Source: Anthopleura xanthogrammica
Taxonomy: Eukaryota; Cnidaria; Anthozoa; Actiniaria; Actiniidae
Direction: 5' to 3'
DNA length: 64,000 nucleotides
Assembly: GCA_964019055.1 (NCBI GenBank)
Contig: OZ025214.1
Coordinates: 11,831,663-11,895,662, forward strand
Below, piece after piece: positions 1-12,624 of this stretch. The position numbers were made by a program, and so were the translations under genes. How positions within the stretch are numbered: the first letter of the stretch is position 1; each line of letters begins with the position of its first letter. The notes beneath the pieces were generated by a model, which worked only from the letters and a program-made list of their open reading frames with translations, searched no databases and was not told where the DNA came from.

Positions 1-127
1 CCCTGGTAGTATACATTCACTCTAAAATAAACTCTCTTAGTACGGACACCCTGTTATTACAGACGCTCCCTTTCTTAATCGGCAATACATGTTCATATAC
101 CAATTTTGTAAAAGGTTGTCGGAGCCA

Positions 128-325
128 TAGGCAATAGGCAATAGGCAATAGGCAATAGGCAATAGGCAATAGGCAATAGGCAATAGGCAATAGGCAATAG
201 GCAATAGGCAATAGGCAATAGGCAATAGGCAATAGGCAATAGGCAATAGGCAATAGGCAATAGGCAATAGGCAATAGGCAATAGGCAATAGGCAATAGGC
301 AAAAGGCAATAGGCAATAGGCAATT
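128..325. repeat. Heptamer satellite (AGGCAAT)n
   Basis: About 28 nearly perfect copies of a 7-bp unit, one visible variant near 301. The array is immediately preceded at 110-127 by the 18-bp leader AAAAGGTTGTCGGAGCCA, which recurs exactly at 29609-29626 in front of another heptamer run. Apparent reading frames through the array are artefacts of a repeat length that keeps all frames open. Confidence 0.97.
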
Positions 326-560
326 CTTTTCTTTTCTTTTACTATTTCTCTCTTCTTTCTTTTTTTCTATCTTTCTAAATTAGTAATTTTCGTGTCGTAA
401 CATATTTTTTAATATATATTTTTTCTCTTTTTCCTTTTTTCTTTCTCTCTTTTTTCGTCCTTCCTTTTTCAGTTCTTTCTTATTCTCATTCTTTTTCATT
501 TTCTTTTCAGTATCTTTCCTTATTTCTTTCCTACTTCATTATACTCTGGAAAAAATATAT
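326..560. repeat. Pyrimidine-rich low-complexity tract
   Basis: A run dominated by T and C on the + strand (CTTTT, TTTCTC motifs) directly abutting the heptamer array. No gene or conserved motif seen. From here to 1029 I see only AT-rich sequence with nothing recognisable. Confidence 0.7.
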
Positions 561-1029
561 ACTGATCTAAAGTTTTTTCTCTTCCATTGCCTCTTATTTC
601 AAAATAAAAACACAATGCATATGTTGAAGTGCCTTTAATTCAAAATGATCCAACCCATATGAATCCCAACCTTTAAATCAGAATATACCTTTTTTTTCAA
701 TTCGTAAAATACCACTGTGTTCCTTTACTACAGATTCATTTACGCCTAGATTTTGTGTAGAACATTCAAGTGTTCCAGTGAAGGTCCGTGGAATTTCAAA
801 GTGTTTGTAAATTGTTGAAGTTGTGCATTCTTAACTTTCCCGTCGGTATTTTTGAATGTTTTGACATTGAACTGAGACTAACCCTGCGTAAATGAATATG
901 TAGTAAATAAACACAGCGATATCTTGCGTATTCGAAAACAATCTATTAATTCATGGTAAAAAATTGGCTAAGTTTAAAAAATTCACAAAAGTTTCATTGT
1001 ATTCTATTACTCATAAACAAATTCACCGA

Positions 1030-1355
1030 AGCGTTTGGATCAAAACGCCCCAATTTTTGAAAGTCCTAATAATTCAAGGATTTGAGGATAATACAACCAG
1101 ATTGGCGAATATTTTTAGCCTGCGAGCCACTTGCAGTTGAGAAATTTTGGTTTAAAAGCTAAAATAACAATAGGATTGAGTAAATGATTTCATTTACTCA
1201 CAATTTAGATGCTGAAAAAATTGATAATTTTTATTCGCCACTTTTTACTGAGTGGAAAATATGTTGCTTGGCTACTATTGGGGCCATATAGATAAGTTTA
1301 ACCAAGTTCAAGTCATTTCGAATTTTCAAGGATTTTCATCCAAGTGCCCCTTTAA
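1030..1355 (+). mobile_element. MITE family B, copy 1 (left end decayed)
   Basis: Aligns by eye along its length to the fuller copy at 39554-39903 (shared blocks such as GGCTACTATTGGGG and AAGTTTAACCAAGTT). The right end is ATCCAAGTGCCCCTTTAA; the left terminus is degenerate, so its boundary is approximate. No coding capacity. It lies in the 5' flank of the thioredoxin-repeat gene and ends about 270 bp before the start codon. Confidence 0.8.
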
Positions 1356-1625
1356 ATACAGTTCCTAATTGGAAGAACTAAAACGTGCAGTCAAAAACGT
1401 TTCGCCTTTTCTTCTTAAGAATAGATCACAGATTTTACCTGTTATTTTTCCCACCTGTTTAATAAAGAAGAGAATCACTCGCTATGGACTCGATATTCAT
1501 CTCCATTCCAATACAACACCATACGATATTACAGGTCCACAAAACCAGCCTCGATTGTATGCCTCGGATGAAAAAAAAATCATTGAAAGCAGCTTTCAAA
1601 TCGTGAGGGTTTCTCAACGTGCAGG

Positions 1626-4600
1626 ATGAAAACGCTGTGGTTTTTAGGACTTTTCTGTTTTATCTTTGTATGTGGTGTTTTATCTGACAGCACTGAATCT
1701 CTAGAAAAAGGTAAAAAATAATGAATGTAGCTCTTTAAACCTTCAATTCCCTATCGGTATTCTGAAATAACTTCTTGGCTGATCAAAGCCAGGGGAAGCA
1801 AACTCACGGATTAAATCAGTTGATATTGAGCTTTCCGCTTCGTGGAGGGAGAAATACCGGAGAACCCGGAGAAAAACCTTCGGACTTCGGGGAAAGAGCT
1901 AAGAAACTCTAATCACATGTGATGTCAGGTCCAGGGATCGAAGCTATGAATCGAAATTTCATAAAATTGCCTTAATAAGCTAAGAATAAACGTTTTTGTA
2001 TAGGATGGGGAACAAATGTAAAATGGATTAAACTTGAAAAAGCGAGGAAGACTGCATTGAAAAGGTAAGAAAACTATTTTTTATTCTTTTAGATATAAAT
2101 CTTTTGAGACAATAAATGTCGAAAATAATGGAAATAATTCATGTGAAGGATTGTAAATCACATCTTAGCAAACACATCCACAAGTTTATTTTTATATATT
2201 GAAATATATTTTTTATAGACTTAAATTCTATTACTTGACTTGCTTTGAATATATCGCCAAATGAGGTCTTTTTACTTTTCGATTTACTATTTAAATGAAC
2301 TCTTAATTGTGAATAAATAAAAACTAAATATTCCAAGAATTGTTTTAAAAAGGTTAAAGTTCTAAAACTACTATGTATTTTACACTCTTGTAATAAAGCG
2401 AATTGTGGTCCAATATATTTATTGTATTTTTAGTAAGGAGTTGTGTTAGTCTTTCGACAAAGAATTTGATTTCCATTTACATCAAAAATACAACCAATTG
2501 ATCAACTAGAATTCTTCATTTGGAACCATAAATTCCTCGATGCATTTCAGGGTAAAATTCAAGAATTTGAACCCTGGCATAAGTAGTTTGCTATTCATCA
2601 CTCTCCTGATTCGAGGGTTGGATTTTATTTTCCAGTTCTCTGGTTTTCCTCCCTCCGTAAAATTCCCTTTCGAAATTAAAATTCAATTTGCCGTGAGCAA
2701 TCAATCAAATCACCAATGACTCGTTGAGTTATCGACTTGAAATAAAAAACTTTTTCAGCACTTTTTTTGTCTACCTTAAGAAAATATATAAATATATGTA
2801 TAGATTTTTATTCTTGCTAATAGTAGTTGTATTCAAAAATATATTGAAGCGAGGAAAAAATTATGTTTTTCTAAAAGTTAATATATGGTTTTTGAGTCAC
2901 ATGTTGTTAATATCTAATGAGCAGCTCATAAAGAACCTTGCTTAAAGTCTTTGTTGATGTCTTTTGAATAAACAACAATACTGACACCATGATATGCCAA
3001 GAACAGTGTACCTGCTTTTAGGTCGACACAGGTAGCCCAGTCCAGTTTTTATCCCACGAGGAAACTAACCTTAAAAAAACCTTCAAATATTATTGAACCC
3101 TGAAACAACCACTGAGACGATTGAACCCTGAATCAATCTCTGGACTGATCTAAGTCAGGGCACGACTCAAAGATTGAATTGGAATTTAGCGTGAGAGGTG
3201 TCAAGGAAAAGAAAAACTAGGGAAAAACTTTCGAATGAAGAGAGAAAAAATATTTAGCATCTGTGATAATTGAATAGCTAAAATGCTACCGACACATTTT
3301 CTGGTGTTTTATATTCCGTCCATCAAATTTTCAACAGTCTAAATTAATAAATTCAGTTGTGATTGACAGAAGCCAAAAAAAATAAAAATAAAAAAAAATA
3401 GACGTCTTGGAGTTGTAGACGATTCAGTTCCAATAACAACTTTATTCGAGAAAAAAACCCAGATAATAATAATGGCAAAAAGGGGTCAGGACTCGAGAGA
3501 CTAAATAATTAATGGTTCCGACTCAGACAATAGCGAAAGAGAGCGAAGAATATAGATCATAAATCATTAATCATGAACCAATCACCGTTTCAGCAGTTTT
3601 CCCAGTGGAATTAAAACCTTGTCCCACAAATAACTACACAGTATCTGTTTTAAAGAGTACTACAAGGATTACGAGGCAATATATAATCAGTTTTCCGCAA
3701 TCAGAGTTTTAAATATTCCATTTTAGATATTCTAGCTAATTTGTTGAGCTTATTGGCCATAGCAACGGTAACTAAGGCGAGTTGGAACATGAATTCAGAC
3801 CTACTATGGTATATGAAACAAAATGAATAATATTCTAATTAATAATAAGACTCGCAGCACGAATGGTCTACGAGTCAATAGCCCGTGAGGCCGAATGCCA
3901 AATGGGCCAGTATTGACTCTTAGACCATGAGGACGAGAGGTCTAACTGTTTTACTAATCGGTCAAATAATTTTTATTTTTTTGCCATTGTTTTGGCTTTC
4001 AAAACCGGCCTTTTTCGCTACTAGTGGTTTGTTAGTAATAGACCACTAGTAGCTCAGCTAATCAGAGCGCGGGATTTGTGATAGATCATTAGAAGGTTTA
4101 TACTAACAGTAATTATTTCTTAATTCTTCAGCGGCAATCCTGTTTTCGTGCTGATAACAAAAAGTTGGTGTGGAGCTTGTAAAGGTAAAAATAAATAAAA
4201 AAAACCCCAGCCGTCTAGCCAATCACAGCACGCCTTATATTTCAGCTATGTTGTAATGGTGGTTGTTGACTCGAAAGTTTACACTAATTCAACAACCACA
4301 TACACTCTATTATATTATACTTCCTTAATTATTATATTATATTTATTTCTATTTATAATTATGTAAATGTTTTTCATATTGTATCTCTTCAATTGTAAAA
4401 TGTGTATGAATCTATTATTCAACTTAAACTTAATGACATCGATATTTTTCGTTTGCATGTGATGTCATAGCCGCCATGTTGGAAAAATTTGACCAAAGAT
4501 TTTTTCAATGAACTCTTTTGTTATAACTTCCAACAAGTTGACCATGGCTTCTGTAATTTTACTCCCTTGGGAATGATTGCAAACTAAGACTTTTTAAATA

Positions 4601-4892
4601 TTTATTGTTGTTTCTAGCCCTGAGACCAAAATTCATTGAATCCAAGAGCATCACTAAACTTAGCCAGAAGTTTTCAATGGTTCATTTGGAGGTAAATTTA
4701 TTAGTAGCAAGTATTAGGGTGAACGGTATTCATTTCATCTAGCATATTTTTTGCGTAAATAATGTTGTTGTCAATTGTTGTTAAAGCCAAATGGGATTTT
4801 GCCGAAAGGGACGCATCTTTTTCCTTTTTTTTTCTCAGTTTATTTTGATTATTTTCTTTAACTCTTTGTTTTCTCTTCTCTCTCTTTCTCTT

Positions 4893-4956
<64 letters not shown>

Positions 4957-7900
4957 GACTTTTATCTTTATTTATCTTTTTTTCTCATTTTCTCTTGTTT
5001 CTTCCCCTTTGTCTTAATTTTTCTTCTACATTCGTTTTATTTCAATTTTGTACATTCAATGTTTTCTTTTCCTGAGATTTCTAAAAGTTATCTTATTTGA
5101 TTGCGTATGCCTTGATTTGTTAGGATGATGAAGAACCTGAAGGAGACGAGTTCAGAGTTGATGGACGTTATATTCCAAGAATCTATTTCCTTGGTTGGTA
5201 GCACTATAGAACTATTTTTTTTTTACTTTGAAAAAAGAGACTTTGCATTAATCAAAAACATGGAAATTGAAAGTTTTAGAGCCGTTCTAATTTTATAATT
5301 TCTCTTGACCTCTTTTTATACCTCTTTCCGAATGTCAAAATATATCTATGAAAACCGTTGTAAATTTGATGCGTTCAAAGGCAAAAATGTGCCATAGTCA
5401 AAAATATGAAAACGCAATATACAGCTCCATAAGTAATGGAGAAAAAGACAAACGCTTGGGCTCCCTGTGTTCCTACTTTAAATGCAGTAGCAGCTACAAT
5501 ACCTAGCATGGGCTACCTTTGGTACTACACCGGTTAAAAAGTTTTATCATAAAGTAGCAGCATCAATCAGCCTTGGGGTTTTTTTTATCATCAACTTGAT
5601 TTACTTGTGTTTATATCAATGTTTCCAGGCACTGATGGAAAAGTTATGAAAGATGTTTTCAACGCAAAAGGAGCTCATATCAAGAACAGCAAATATTATT
5701 ATGGAAAAATCTCTCAAAGTAAGTAGCACGGAGAAGGAAATTATTTTAGATTCTCCACCCCACATGGCCACAATAACCACAATATCCTTCAAGTAACTCT
5801 CCTCTCCCCCCTCCCCCAAAAAAGAACCCTCCCCTCCTCCCTCTTGATGGGCGTGACGGGATGCTAAATCCCTGTCATAACGTAGAGAGATAAAGCTTCC
5901 CCACGATGATTGTCAAGCTAGTTTAACGGGGTTCATTTTTAGTTTTCCAAACTCCTAGAAAATAAATTATAATCATTTTCATAATTACTCGAATTCCATA
6001 CTTTTCTAGTTGTGGATAGCATGAAGACTGTCCTCAAAAAACTGAGCATCCCATTTGATGACGTCGATGAAGATGAAGAAGGCGAAAAGACTGAAGGCAC
6101 GACCAATGAATTAGCCAGAGGTAAGCTAAGATTTCAAGACATCTTTTTATAATCACAAATTTTCTAAAACGTTTTTAGGTTCCAAAGTGTCAAAGAGTGA
6201 ATAAAAAAGCTTGTGATAGAACTTAATACCATCGGAATATTGACAATCCCTTTTGTGGATGTTTTAGGTTTTGGAGATAATATCAACTGGGTGTCTTATC
6301 AACAAGGACTAAAGGAGGCCAAAGAGAGGTAAAGATCTACATATGACTAGTTATGACTGACTCAGCATGGAGGACAAAATAAAAGAATTTCAATCTCCTG
6401 AGAATTGGAATATATTGTTTTGTTCTCCAAATTGAGCTGCATTCCGATGTGCTGCAAGGGGTTAAATAAAGAAAGTTCTGGTGTCAAACTATTTTTTGTG
6501 ACGCTATTCGTGTTTCTGAGATACAGGCAAACAACTTAGTTGTAAATAGTTGTAAAATAGTTTTGTAATGACTTCTTTTTTTAACTTATTTTCAATTAGC
6601 AACAAGAAACTTATGCTCATTATCCATAAGAGTTGGTGCGGAGCATGCAAAGGTAAGATAACAGTTTCATCGTATATTACTGGACATTAATTTCATTGGA
6701 AAAATCAGAAACATTAGTGAACGGCTTTCACTGGGCAACCTCAAATTTGCGAAGCCAGGCAGGTTGCAAGTGGCCTTGAAAAAATAGTATTTAATAATAA
6801 TAATAATAATAATAATAATATTTATTGACTTATATTGCGCCAAAATCAATCAATCAATTTCAATTTCAATCAATTTCAATTCTGACAATTGTAAAATCAT
6901 TGTTTTGTTCGCCAAACTGAACTGCATTTCGATCGACGCGCTGCAAGGGTTCTATAGATACAAAGGTATTTACTCAGAGAATTCTTCGTTCTTCAGCTCT
7001 CAAGCCAAAACTAGCTGCGTCAGAGGAGTTCGCTGATCTGAGCAAGAAGTTTGTGATGGTGAATGTAGAAGATGATGAAGAGCCAACTGGCAGTCAGTTC
7101 GTGGTGGATGGAGAATACGTACCAAGAGTTTTCTTTATGGGTAAGCATCCATAGTGTGTAGTTAGATTTCATATGACTATGAAATCGTACAGCACGCTTT
7201 ACCGCCTCCTTACGGATCTGACGACAACCGTTGAAGCAATCCCAGCGTGTAAGCTCAATCCCCTTCTATTAAAAGATTCCTGTAAAAGGCAAAGTCCAAT
7301 AGGTTCACAGTGATGTGAAATTTGCTGTATTTTTTTGACATTGGTTATATTTTGCTTTAGAGCGGTTTCGTATTAGTGGGACATGATACGGCAAATTAGT
7401 AGCTGTACTATAGCCGTGCCGTATTTTACCGTGGCTGTAACAACGCGTTGTGATTGGATGAATTACTGGAAGACAATGGGAAGCTATTTCAATGTTACGT
7501 CATGTCGTACTGTGCACGTGCTGTACTTAAGGCAATACCACATGTTTCCCACTCATACGAAAACCGCTCTATTGCTATAATTCAAACTTCAAGAAATGGA
7601 CTCCATAAATCACAGTATCTGATATAAGACATATAGCAGATGACACAAAGTATAGGTTTTCTGGGTTGCCTTACCGATTTGGATTGCCTTTGTATAAAAG
7701 GTAGCCATGGATCCTTCTCTAAGTGAATGCTATAGTTCTTCACATGTATTTTACGTTTTTTTCTCTATTTTCTTTATTTCAAGATCCTGAAGGCAAAGTC
7801 ATTGAACCAATTTGGAACGAGGGCACCAAGTATCCACATACCAAGTACTACTATCCCACCGCCGAACAAAGTAAGATTGTAAATTTATTTTTCTGTTCAT

Positions 7901-9007
7901 GTAATCATGTACTGTGGAAAACACGAGTAATGAATGAAAAATGTACTTTTTGTTTCTCAGTTGTTAAATCCATGGAAAGGGCTTTAGGAGAAGAAGAAAA
8001 GAAGAAACAACCAAAAGGTAGGTTTATAAAAGTCTTTGAACTTGGCTAGGACGGGTTTTGAAGGGGTAAGGGTTGGATTCAACAAGCTGCAAAGGTAGGA
8101 TCATTTTGGAAAGGGGTGTTCAGAAGATGAGCTCCACTAGAAAATTTGGAAATTAGTTCCTAAGGGGCATTTCGGCAACATGCTGAGAAAGTTTTCGGAC
8201 CCCTTTTCTTCCTCCAAACTCTCTAGAACCGCCATTACTTGATGGAGTCTTGCATGATTTTCACCATTATTCAAACTTTTTTTTTTGCAGAAGAGACAAA
8301 GGCAGAAGACAAGCAAGAAGAAAAGAAACCATGGTGGATGCCTAAAGAAGAAGTACAGGAAAAGGATATATCAAATGGTGAGAATGATGGTTTTATGATG
8401 CCAAGAAGATGATCATTTCTACATTCAGGTCTTTGTCTCTTTTTATCACAAGAATGTCCCTTAAGTTCGGGTAACTTACAATATATATATTTATTATATC
8501 CATTTTGAAATCACTAGCAAATCCTGTAATCTGATTGGCTCTCAGTAGATTGATTCAAGCACGAATCGCACTATTTTGAGTCCGAATCGCACTATTTTGA
8601 GTCCGAATCGCATCTTTTTGTCAGCCAATCACAATGCAACACTAGAAAAGGTAACCAATCAGATTACAGGATTGTATGTAATCAGCCAATCAGATTACAG
8701 CAAATAAGGAACATAAAATGTAGCTTTTTTCAAGTTTGACTGCAATTTTTTGTTACAAAAAGAAACAAAATGGATGATTTTAACAGCTACCTATTAATAA
8801 ATACTTTTGTACTTATCACAAATTTAGTGTCTATCTAATATGATTTCCAAATGGATATAATAAAGTGATAATTGAACTTCGTGTCGTGCAATTTTGGTCT
8901 GATATCAAACTTGCGATTACAAATCACACTCCCGCTACGCGGTCGTGTGATTTTGTTATCGCGCGTTTGATATCAGACCAAATTGCACTCCACTTAGTTC
9001 AATTACC

Positions 9008-9044
<37 letters not shown>

Positions 9045-12000
9045 TAACCACATTTTAATGATAACACAAGAGCCTGCACAAAGAATCAAGCCATTTCCTG
9101 GGCTTTGCGTTTGACCATTGAACCAATGTTAAGGAAAGTAGCCAATCTGTTTGTGGTTACCTTGGTAACCTCAGAACCTTACTAGGTTCAGTGACACCTT
9201 AAATCTGGTTGCAATTTACTTCTAAACAACTGTTTTTCGTTCTTCCTACAAAAAACCTTCCTACAATTTCTATTTTTTAAAGATTATTTCGCCAAAAATA
9301 TGGTTACCTCTCTTTAATTTTTATTTCCAAAGGTTTTGGAAATCATATCCAATGGCACACGTATGAGGAAGGACGCAAACTGGCTAAAAAGAAGTAAGAC
9401 TTTTTTGACTCAACAGCAAACATTTTGTTATTTGGTGATGGAAGTTCTCCCAGACTGACATTTTTTCATCTCAGCTTTACACACAATTTACCGTCGGTTG
9501 GGATTTTTTTCTGGATGTATAAAGTATAACAACCAACAAATCAGTCAAGATTGGGGATATTTTGGGCGCGAAAATGAAATTGAATGTAAGGAAACCTTTA
9601 ACTTGTAAGGAAAACAAGTCAAAGTAGTTTTCTCTCGTAATTTCCTTGGGAAATGTTTCACAACGGGGCTCCGTGCTAAATTAGATTTATTTTTTCTCCT
9701 GTCGCGAATCACTGAGCATGCGCATTTATTAGCACTGAGCCTCACATTGAAACCTTTGTGCGTGACAAGCGAAGCATCTCGGAAGTGGGCTATTCTCAAG
9801 ATCTCGTCCGTTTTTATTTATTGTATATGTTCACTGCTTTATTCCTGCTTTATTCTTTTTTAACTTTTAGCAACAAGCCGATGATTCTTCTTATTCACAA
9901 GTCGACTTGTTCATCTTGTCAAAGTAAGTAACATTCTTTCATATCCATCCAGAATAACCGATTAGTCCCAGTTCAACGTCGAACTACTCATAGCCGAACC
10001 TAATACCATTAAGATCGATAAATTCCTACTATTGAATTAGACGTTGAACCTCCGTCGTACCTAATTCAGTCGATCCAGTTAGATATTCTTAAGTCAAGCA
10101 TTTAGGAATCAAATAAATTAAAATGATTAATTATAGTGTTTGCATGCATTAGGATCGATTAATGAGAACTTTCATTGTTTGAATCGCAAAGTCGATCTAA
10201 AGCCGCAATTCCCGAGGGCTTGGTCGAACTTACAGCGCGAAGCTCAAAAGTATGACCACATTTTATGTATTCGCATACTTCTATGCACGGGATTTTGTAC
10301 TTTAAACCGACACAATTGATGCGAAGCTGTCTGATTTTACCAAATAAGGCGTGTAAAAGCTCGTTTGGAGCAAAAACCCCGTGCATAGAAGTATGCGAAT
10401 ACATTAAAAGTGGCCATACTTTTGCGCGTCGCGCTGTAATACAGCTTGTCGAACTTGATGAACTTAATTCGCGATTTCAGTTTCGGCTCATGAGAACTTC
10501 GACATTTGAATTGGACCTTAATATAGTTATAGTTATTTCCAAATTTATTCATTTGTGTACATTTCTTTACAGACTTGAAGCCTCGTATCGCAAGTAACAC
10601 AGAATTAGGCGAGATGAGCAAGAAGTTCGTGATGGTGAATGTGAAGGATGGTAGTGAACCTGAGGGCAAACAGTTCAAACCTGATGGAGACTACGTACCA
10701 AGGATTATTTTCCTCGGTAAGTTTATGTAAGAAGGTTATGTTGGTTGGTGGGTTGGTGGGTTGGTGGGTTGGTGGGTTGGTGGGTTGGTGGGTTGGTGGG
10801 TTGGTGGGTTGGTGGGTTGGTGGGTTGGTGGGTTGGTGGGTTGGTGGGTTGGTTAGTTGGTTGGTTGGGTTGGTTTGCTGGTTGGTTGGTTGGTAGATTG
10901 CTCAGTTGTCTAGCTGGTTAGTTGGTAGGCTGGTTGGATAGTTGGTAGGAAGGTAGTTAGGTTGGTTAGTTGGCTGGTTGATTTAGAGGCTGGTTACCGG
11001 TTGGTTGGTTGGTCAGTTAAGTTGGTCGAACGTCCATGACATTACAAAAAAATATTGAAATGCATTAATGAATTACTTTTGATATTTTAGATCCGCAAGG
11101 CAAAGTTATGAAGGACATTTGGAACGAAGAAACAAAGTACAATCACGTCAAGTACTATTACCAAGATGGAGATGAATGTGAGTACAAACAGTCAGTATGA
11201 GTCAAAAAGACAGTATTAATGTATGTTCTCGAACTTTACTGGCAAACAAAGGTTAATAGTCCCTTTCAAAGTTCTCTGCGCCATCTTGGACGATAGCCTT
11301 GCCTTTGCATCGAAGCGAGACGAACGGTGAGCTTGCAATGGTAGACCTTTTCTTAACACCTTGGACAATTATTCACATGTCTCTATCATTGCAAGCTTAC
11401 CGTTCGTCTCGCTTCGATGCAAAGGCACATCTACTTTTCAAGATGGCGCAGGTAACTGGGAAAGGGTCTATTCCACTACTAAAAGAAGAGGGTATCCACG
11501 TTAGAATGAAAAGAATATTAAGCATTATTTATTGTTTACAGTAATGATCGCCATGGAAAGAGTCTTGAAGAAGTTCATGAAACCTGCAAAGGACAATGGT
11601 AAGCCGTTTTGTAATTTTCATGTTCTTTTTTGTCAAATTCCATTCGCTATATTAAACTTTTCTTCCTGAATCGTTCATCGTTGCTTGATTTGTTCGATAG
11701 TCGTGTTTTACATGTTTTAAACGTCGTAGGAAGCAGTAACTCACGGATGATGTGCGTTGTATACTAACGGCCGCACCTGTCACTACTTGTCGTGAGGGTC
11801 CAATCCTCGGACCCTCCATGGTGCTTGCTGGCTCTGTCTTCTGTTTGTTGGATTTTCCTACGACTGCTAGTTTTTGTCCTCTACAAACCTAAAAGTTAAC
11901 TTTTAATTCGCTCATGGAATAAAGAAGGTCATTTGTATGTTGACGTTTTTTGCTTAAAAAAGCAAGCACGACTTCTTTCTTGGTATATAGACCTCTTGCA

Positions 12001-12584
12001 GAACGCGGGAATGCAGCTCAATTTGGAGGACAAAACAATACTTTCCAATTCTCAGGAGATTGAAATTATTCTTGTTTGGCTCTCCAAATTGAGCTGCTTT
12101 GACGTCACGTGCAAGGGATCTATAGTGATGCTGTTTCATGCAGTTGTTAAACTATTTTCATGTTTCAGGATGGGGCACTACTTACGACTGGGTGCACATT
12201 GATGATGCTTTTGAAGTAGCAGCGGATCAGTAAGTGCCATGATCTCATGTATAATGTCATAGGTACACCTTAGTGGTAAAAACGTATAGCATTTTGTATG
12301 AGTAAGATTTATACATATCAATCCAACTCTTCACCATGTTGAAGTCACATTTCCCCATCCTCCATCCCCCATCCCCAACTTATTTTTGCCCTAAATGAAA
12401 GTTGTTAAAGAATGGCTATATAGATGAAGTGAGTCCGCGGGAATCGTTCTAATATTTCAAATCTTGTTTTTTTCTTCAGGGAAGCTCTTATCGTGCTAAT
12501 CATAGCTAAATCGTGGTGCTCTGCCTGCAAAGGTAATATTTGTTTTTTGGAATATATGTCAAGTCACACAACAATTATTACCAC

Positions 12585-12624
<40 letters not shown>

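Larger units (their letters stand above)
6268..8377 (+). other. Thioredoxin unit 2 (CGAC), residues about 182-345
   Basis: Exons 6268-6328, 6600-6652, 6997-7140, 7784-7870, 7961-8017, 8291-8377. GFGDNINW start, WCGAC with Cys215 and Cys218, YVPRVFF cis-Pro segment. The 144-nt third exon equals the 74+70-nt pair of units 1, 4, 6 and 7 with the intervening intron missing. An additional exon supplies a Lys/Glu-rich linker containing KPWWMPKEE, which no other unit has. Confidence 0.92.
9333..11598 (+). other. Thioredoxin unit 3 (CSSC, no Trp), residues about 345-479
   Basis: Exons 9333-9393, 9871-9923, 10573-10716, 11091-11177, 11542-11598. GFGNHIQW start; active site TCSSC with Cys378 and Cys381, where the usual Trp before the first Cys is Thr. 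YVPRIIF cis-Pro. The third exon is the fused 144-nt form, as in unit 2, which groups these two units. The shortest module in exon number (five), with almost no linker. Confidence 0.92.

Noticed and set aside
128..325. Telomere repeat or CRISPR-like array
   Set aside because: The unit is not TTAGGG-like, there are no spacers, and the context is a eukaryotic gene-bearing region.
1369..1629. 86-residue + strand frame upstream of the thioredoxin-repeat gene
   Set aside because: Starts with TTG, no recognisable motif, out of frame with the signal peptide it overlaps; more likely 5'UTR or flank.
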